DNA of 24,467 bases from a virus: the IMG/VR virus record IMGVR_UViG_3300031565_004291, positions 1-24,467 of that record. One strand, 5' to 3'. Under the pieces are notes generated by a model. The model ran no database searches. It was not told the origin of the DNA and worked only from the letters and a program-made list of their open reading frames with translations. The position numbers and the translations under genes are program-made. This document shows, piece by piece, positions 20,495 through 24,467 of this stretch (position 1 is the first letter of the stretch; each line of letters opens with the position of its first letter).

Positions 20495-21147
20495 CCGCCC
20501 TGCAAAGCGGCCAGCAGCGCGCCCAGGCCATCTTCGGGCTTGACGGCGGCGGCCCTGCTCTCGGCCGTCTGGCGGTCCATCGGGCGGGCGCTAGCGTCTA
20601 CGCGGGGCGGCGCGCTCTGGCCGTTGGCCTTCGGGGCAGGCGCGGGGGCCGCGGCCGGTAGGTAGCCCTGGAGCACGCGCGGGATTTCGGGGGCGGCCGT
20701 GGTCGGGTCGGCCTCGTGGGCGGCGCGGGCGGCGAGGGTTGAGGCCCACCAATCCGCGGCGCTCTTGCCTCGCTCGGTTGCCGGGCGCGACTCCCACGCC
20801 TGACGGACGGCGGTGCGGCCGAGCGGGTCCTTGATGCCGTGCTCCACCAGCGCAAGGTCTTCCTGGTGCTGGCGCGCGATCTGCTGGACCTGCTCCGCGG
20901 CCTGCGCCTTCAGCGCCTCGGTCTGCTGAGCCATCGCGGCGCGGGCGGCCTCGAACTGGCGCCCCAACTCGGCCAGCTCTTCGCGGGCGGCCTTGAGGTC
21001 GCGCGACTTGCTGGCGAACCGGTCATAGGGCACGCGCCCGCCGCGCGGGTCCATGTCGTCGTCATCGTCGGCAGCGGGGCGCCGGCTGGTCGCAGACGCG
21101 AGGGCGCGGGTGAACCGGTCAATGAGCGCGTCGGTTTCGTCGGGCAT
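20491..21147 (-). CDS. Capsid scaffolding protein
   Basis: This encodes a 218-residue protein starting at ATG 21147 behind the GAGGAGG cassette. Residues 23-32 are acidic (a run of aspartates). Residues 45-100 form a charged coiled coil (SKSRDLKAAREELAELGRQF and EALKAQAAEQVQQIARQHQE). The region 130-200 is Ala/Pro-rich and flexible, and the C-terminus ends in a short helix, DGLGALLAALQGG. An acidic, helical, low-complexity protein directly before the capsid gene is the standard scaffold layout. It would guide capsid assembly and then leave the head. No protease domain is present. Confidence 0.8.
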   Translation of the reverse strand: MPDETDALIDRFTRALASATSRRPAADDDDDMDPRGGRVPYDRFASKSRDLKAAREELAELGRQFEAARAAMAQQTEALKAQAAEQVQQIARQHQEDLALVEHGIKDPLGRTAVRQAWESRPATERGKSAADWWASTLAARAAHEADPTTAAPEIPRVLQGYLPAAAPAPAPKANGQSAPPRVDASARPMDRQTAESRAAAVKPEDGLGALLAALQGG

Positions 21148-21148
21148 G

Positions 21149-21162
21149 GGTGTCCTCCTCAG
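21149..21162 (-). promoter_or_regulatory. Ribosome-binding cassette CTGAGGAGGACACC (copy 3)
   Basis: The same 14 bases precede the scaffold start at 21147 by one base. Part of this cassette (CTGAGGAGGA, 24432-24423) also precedes the putative small terminase gene. Confidence 0.75.
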
Positions 21163-22511
21163 ACTTCGGGATCTTCGTCAACGTCGGGCGGCTCGGCTGC
21201 GGGCATCGCGGGCGGGCCGGCGGGGATGGGCGGGGGCTCGGCGGCGCGCGCATCGGCCAACGCCTGCTCCACCTCCTCGCGGTAGAGCACGCCATAGGGC
21301 GTCTCACTCAGACCGGTGGGCAGGTCGGGGGTACGGTTCGCCATCGCGGCAACGCGGCGTAGGATCTCGCTGTCGAGGCGTCGGGCGTCGGGGTAGAACG
21401 CCGCGATCCCTGACGCGAGGGCCTGGCGCTCGTGCTCCAGCGGTTCGCCGCCCGTGCGCTCATAGCCGACGGGCAGCCCGAGCGATGACATGGCAGTCAT
21501 CTCCCAATCACGGATTGCCGTGCCGATGACGCCAGGGTCAAAGCCGGGCACGTCTTGCCAGTGGGTGCCGGGCCGCTCAGGGTCGAGGTCGATCCATTGA
21601 ATGATCGTTTCTGGACCGCTCGGGATCCCCGCCGCGCCGCCATCGCTGTCGGTGTCCATGCCTGCAAGACCGAGGCCGCGGACATGGCGCTGCGGGTGGC
21701 CAGCGTCGCGGATGCCCGCGTGCCAGTGGGTCCACAGAACGCAGGTGGATAGCGTGGCCTCGACAAGCTCGTTGGTGGCGTAGGGGTGCCGGGTGTCGCC
21801 TGCCACCACGATCCGATGGTAGGGCGTGCCGTCGGCGTAGCGCCACCAGTAGTCATCGCCCTCGAAGGTCTGCCCGTGGACCTCAGCCGTCACATCCTCG
21901 CCCGAGGCGTAGACGACATAGGACGGCGCGTCCAGGTCGGTCAGGTCGTAGACCTCCTCAACCTCCACCCACCGGCCCCTAAACATCATCTGCCGCAGGT
22001 GGCGGATCACCGTGGGCTCGGTCGGGTCGTGGCTCGTGTACTCGGGGCGCAGGACGTCGGGCTTCACCAGCTCCAGATAGATGCTCTTCGACCGCTCGCT
22101 GTACCCGATCAGGACGCCCGCGTACCCGGCAGCGATGCGGTAGGCCAGCGCCTCGCTTGCCACCGTGGCCTGGGGCGTCGGCATTGGGCGCCCGCCTGCC
22201 TGCTGGTAGAGTTCCACCGTGGTCTTGGCGCTGTGGTCGCCCATCGCCATCGCGAGGGCATCGGAGAGATCGTCCACGAAGGGCGGCGGCGTGAGGTGAG
22301 CCTGATTGACCCGCCGCACATAGGCGCGCAGGACGTTGCGGGTCAGGTCAAGCGGGCCGAGCTGGTTGGCGCGGCTGCCGAGTTCAGCCTTCGCGCGATC
22401 GGCAACGTCCTGGAGGTGCCGCCCGTCCATGATGCGGACGATTAGGTCCACCTGCTGCTCGGGCGTCCGGGCGCGGGTGCCAGCGTTGCGGCTCAGGATC
22501 GGGACCATCAT
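21159..22511 (-). CDS. Portal protein
   Basis: This encodes a 450-residue protein. The portal is the ring through which DNA enters and leaves the head. The N-terminal half is alpha/beta with LTRNVLRAYVRRVNQAH and strands such as RWVEVEEVYDLTDL. The region around GFDPGVIGTAIRDWEMTAMS followed by SLGLPVGYERTGGEP looks like the stem and crown helices seen in portals. The C-terminal 40 residues are Pro/Glu-rich and disordered. Size and position between large terminase and scaffold are both typical. Two adjacent ATG codons (22511, 22508) can start it; the ribosome site is modest (TTGAGGCG). Confidence 0.75.
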   Translation of the reverse strand: MMVPILSRNAGTRARTPEQQVDLIVRIMDGRHLQDVADRAKAELGSRANQLGPLDLTRNVLRAYVRRVNQAHLTPPPFVDDLSDALAMAMGDHSAKTTVELYQQAGGRPMPTPQATVASEALAYRIAAGYAGVLIGYSERSKSIYLELVKPDVLRPEYTSHDPTEPTVIRHLRQMMFRGRWVEVEEVYDLTDLDAPSYVVYASGEDVTAEVHGQTFEGDDYWWRYADGTPYHRIVVAGDTRHPYATNELVEATLSTCVLWTHWHAGIRDAGHPQRHVRGLGLAGMDTDSDGGAAGIPSGPETIIQWIDLDPERPGTHWQDVPGFDPGVIGTAIRDWEMTAMSSLGLPVGYERTGGEPLEHERQALASGIAAFYPDARRLDSEILRRVAAMANRTPDLPTGLSETPYGVLYREEVEQALADARAAEPPPIPAGPPAMPAAEPPDVDEDPEV

Positions 22512-22518
22512 GGGCGCC

Positions 22519-23943
22519 TCAATGTTGCGAGCCCTCGACCATCGGGACAGCGATATAACGCAAAGCGTCGATACCGTGCTTCCAAGGGTCGGTGGCCGAG
22601 GTGGACCCCTGCCAAGAGTTTAGGTCGTCGATCAGGGTAGCACACTGCGGGGACACGGTAAAGCGGGGCGGATCTTGCACCATCAGGCGGTGAAGGATCT
22701 CGGCGCCCTCCCACACGGACTGGTCGTACTTGCGGGGCGTCCGCATGAATCGAAGCGGCTGCGGCAACTGGTCGCTCCACCCGCGGCGCGAAGTGTCCAT
22801 GCCCATCTGCTGCGCCATGCTCATGCGGAGCCAGGTGTTGCGCTTTTTTCCTCCGCGGTGGTCGCCGTGGTGCGCGCGGTCGCCCACCCACTGGTCCACG
22901 TCGGCGAGGGCCAGCCCTTGCCGCTCCAGCATGGCGATGATTGAGCGGGCGTCGTCGGCTGTCTCTGTCCGCTTATCGCCGCGGTACTCGTCCAGGACAT
23001 GCACCTGAGAGTAGAGGCCGCGCCCGCCGACCGCGACGAGGATGGCCCGCTGGCTGCCAGGGCTGGACCCGTGGTCGATCCCGATGCCGACGCGCCAACC
23101 AGCCAGGTCGCGCATCTGCCGATCCACCACAAGCTCGCCGCGCCATGCCGAGAAGTAGGCCGTGTCGGTGCGGGGCGTGCGGGTGCGGCCCATCCGCATG
23201 TCCGCTTCAACGCGCGATAGGCCCTGCTCAAACTGGTTGATCTCGTCCTGGGTCATCCACGGCAACTCGAAGAGCCCGCCGCGCGGCGTGACAGCCTCCA
23301 GCGTCAGCGGAACGTGAATCTCGCCCGCCCAGGGCATTCCGGGGTCGTCCACCTTCTCCCACAGGTAGCCCAGCTCATGCGCTGTCCCGAGCGTGGGGGT
23401 GAATCCCGTATACATGCGCCCGCCGCGGCCGAGAAGGCGCGGCCACAGCTCGTTGTAGATTTTCTCTGGCAGTGGCTCGTCGCTGACAACCGCGGTCGCA
23501 CGCGGGCCAGCGAGGGTGCGCGCCCCCGCCGTGAACGTGCCGAGCCGCAGCTCGCCGCCCTTGCCAGGCCCCGCCACGATGTCGAAGACCTGCATGCGCT
23601 GGCCCTTCATGCCGCCGGCCTCGTAGCGCACGCCTTCCTTGAGGTAGCCCTTTAGGCGTCCCTCCATCGCGTAGCGGATGGTCGAGCCCAACTGCGTCCA
23701 GGTGTTGCCCGCGAGGATGACGGTCTGAGGGCCGGGCCGCTGCCAGGGCATCGCGCCCTCAATTAGCCGCGTGGTCAGCTCGGCCATGACCACCGACTTC
23801 CCGATCCCGTTCGCGCCCCACAGCACCGTCAACTTGTAGGGGCTCTCCAGGAATCGGATCTGCGGGTCGGTCCATCGCGATTGGGGCAGGCCCACAGCAT
23901 CGGCCCGCGTCACCCGCGCGCTCGTCAGCAGTCGGCGGACCAT
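22519..23943 (-). CDS. terL: Terminase large subunit
   Basis: This encodes a 474-residue protein, the ATP-driven motor and nuclease that packs DNA into the head. The ATPase part shows a Walker A, GANGIGKS at 43-50, and a Walker B, AVVSDEP at 151-157, with D155 and E156. The C-terminal RNase H-like nuclease has its acidic residues in GIGIDHGSS (D290), VGDR (D355) and HGIDALRY (D459). The full domain set is present and the length is normal. ATG 23943 overlaps the stop of the preceding gene (TGATG); a longer in-frame form would run through that gene. The packaging type (cos or headful) cannot be told by eye. Confidence 0.93.
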   Translation of the reverse strand: MVRRLLTSARVTRADAVGLPQSRWTDPQIRFLESPYKLTVLWGANGIGKSVVMAELTTRLIEGAMPWQRPGPQTVILAGNTWTQLGSTIRYAMEGRLKGYLKEGVRYEAGGMKGQRMQVFDIVAGPGKGGELRLGTFTAGARTLAGPRATAVVSDEPLPEKIYNELWPRLLGRGGRMYTGFTPTLGTAHELGYLWEKVDDPGMPWAGEIHVPLTLEAVTPRGGLFELPWMTQDEINQFEQGLSRVEADMRMGRTRTPRTDTAYFSAWRGELVVDRQMRDLAGWRVGIGIDHGSSPGSQRAILVAVGGRGLYSQVHVLDEYRGDKRTETADDARSIIAMLERQGLALADVDQWVGDRAHHGDHRGGKKRNTWLRMSMAQQMGMDTSRRGWSDQLPQPLRFMRTPRKYDQSVWEGAEILHRLMVQDPPRFTVSPQCATLIDDLNSWQGSTSATDPWKHGIDALRYIAVPMVEGSQH

Positions 23944-24419
23944 CAGCCCGCCGCGCGCACGAGCCGTGGCTCGCCATCCTCCACCAATAGGCGCAGGCCC
24001 ACCCGCGTCAGCCACTCGTGGGCGTAGACCTCCAGGTCTTGGTCGTCGGCCTGCTGAGCGTCCTCCAGGACCGCTTGCTTCCACTCTTCGGGCGTCATGG
24101 TGGCGCGGTCGGCCTCGACCTCGGTGGCCAGCGCGGCGGCCTTCTCCATCGCCGCGTACTTGGCCGCGGCCACCCATGACCCGTCGCCCTCGGCCAGCCC
24201 GCGGAGGATCTGAATGCGCTCAACTTCGGTCGGGGCGTCCAGCGCCCGCCGGGCTGATTCGCGCCTGTGAAGCTCGGCCTGCACTTTGCCCAGGTCGGCA
24301 CGCGCGGCAATCGCGTGGTTGAGCTTGTCGCTCTCGATGGCCGACTCCATGATCAGCCTGAGCTGTCGGGCCTGCTCTCGCAGGGCTGATTCGATCGCTG
24401 GCTCGTTGGCACCGCGCAT
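23943..24419 (-). CDS. Putative terminase small subunit
   Basis: This encodes a 158-residue, wholly helical and acidic protein starting at ATG 24419 behind CTGAGGAGGA. The N-terminal helix pair (ESALREQARQLRLIMESAIE and ADLGKVQAELHRRESARRAL) is followed by EVERIQILRGLAEGDGSWVA and a third helix, then an acidic stretch and a C-terminal segment. Small terminase subunits recognise the packaging site and form rings. The main evidence is its overlap with terL and position first in the operon. A classical N-terminal helix-turn-helix is not obvious, so another head protein remains possible. Confidence 0.6.
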   Translation of the reverse strand: MRGANEPAIESALREQARQLRLIMESAIESDKLNHAIAARADLGKVQAELHRRESARRALDAPTEVERIQILRGLAEGDGSWVAAAKYAAMEKAAALATEVEADRATMTPEEWKQAVLEDAQQADDQDLEVYAHEWLTRVGLRLLVEDGEPRLVRAAG

Positions 24420-24422
24420 AAA

Positions 24423-24432
24423 TCCTCCTCAG
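24423..24432 (-). promoter_or_regulatory. Partial ribosome-binding cassette CTGAGGAGGA
   Basis: Read on the minus strand, these 10 bases match the first part of the repeated late-gene cassette and are followed by TTT and the ATG at 24419. They set the start of the putative small terminase. The remaining 35 bases to the window edge contain a run of seven G on the plus strand and no clear promoter. Confidence 0.65.
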
Positions 24433-24467
24433 ATATTCACTCGGGGGGGTTGTATGTCGAAATCGAC

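Noticed and set aside
22519-24177. A longer terminase large subunit starting at 24177
   Set aside because: The extra 78 residues are Gly/Arg-rich, overlap the small terminase gene in full and show no terminase features. The ATG at 23943 in a TGATG overlap gives a normal length.
24454-24467. Possible start of a divergent plus-strand gene (ATG after a G-run) and a 12-base dyad GTCGAAATCGAC
   Set aside because: Only five codons are visible before the window edge, so neither the gene nor the dyad can be judged.
1-24467. tRNA genes, CRISPR array, insertion sequence, integrase or attachment site
   Set aside because: No cloverleaf-like sequence, regularly spaced repeats, transposase or recombinase motifs were found by reading both strands, though a tRNA scan could not be run.

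Overview
The window looks like part of the genome of a high-GC tailed bacteriophage (Caudoviricetes), most likely with a siphovirus-type tail. It could also be an intact prophage segment, but no integrase, attachment site or bacterial flanking gene is visible. Coding density is very high. Most neighbouring genes overlap by 1 to 8 bases (ATGA, GTGA and TGATG junctions), so translation is probably coupled along long operons. The host cannot be named from the sequence. The strong GGAGG ribosome binding sites point to a bacterium that uses Shine-Dalgarno initiation.

Left arm (about 1-4886, plus strand): an early or middle operon of small genes. It holds a zinc-finger/winged-helix protein, a coiled-coil protein with a C-terminal membrane anchor, a small membrane protein, a two-HTH regulator, a complete DnaN-type sliding clamp, and several small unknown proteins ending with a ribbon-helix-helix protein. 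Two of its intergenic gaps carry the same 14-bp element containing a perfect dyad, probably an operator or promoter.

Right arm (4877-24419, minus strand, read right to left): a complete virion and lysis module. The order is putative small terminase, large terminase, portal, scaffold, major capsid protein, two unrecognised head-region proteins, head-tail adaptor, tail terminator, tail tube, tail assembly chaperone with a frameshift extension, an HK97-gp10-like protein, tape measure, a large Asp-box tail protein, tail hub-like protein, two small or fibre-like virion proteins, two small unknowns, an M15 peptidase endolysin, an unknown protein, a holin-like membrane/coiled-coil protein and two small unknowns. 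The two arms converge and overlap by 10 bp inside a stem-loop at about 4871-4896.

Most notable structures outside ordinary genes: (1) a GGGGGGC slippery heptamer directly before the stop codon of the tail chaperone, followed by a foldable H-type pseudoknot and a 40-codon -1-frame extension; (2) an 11-bp hairpin that buries the ribosome binding site of the major capsid gene and ends one base from its start codon, behind a promoter-like sequence; (3) the repeated early-region dyad; (4) a repeated 14-nt ribosome-binding cassette before several late genes. No tRNA, rRNA, CRISPR array or insertion sequence was found. No gap longer than 300 bases lacks a gene.
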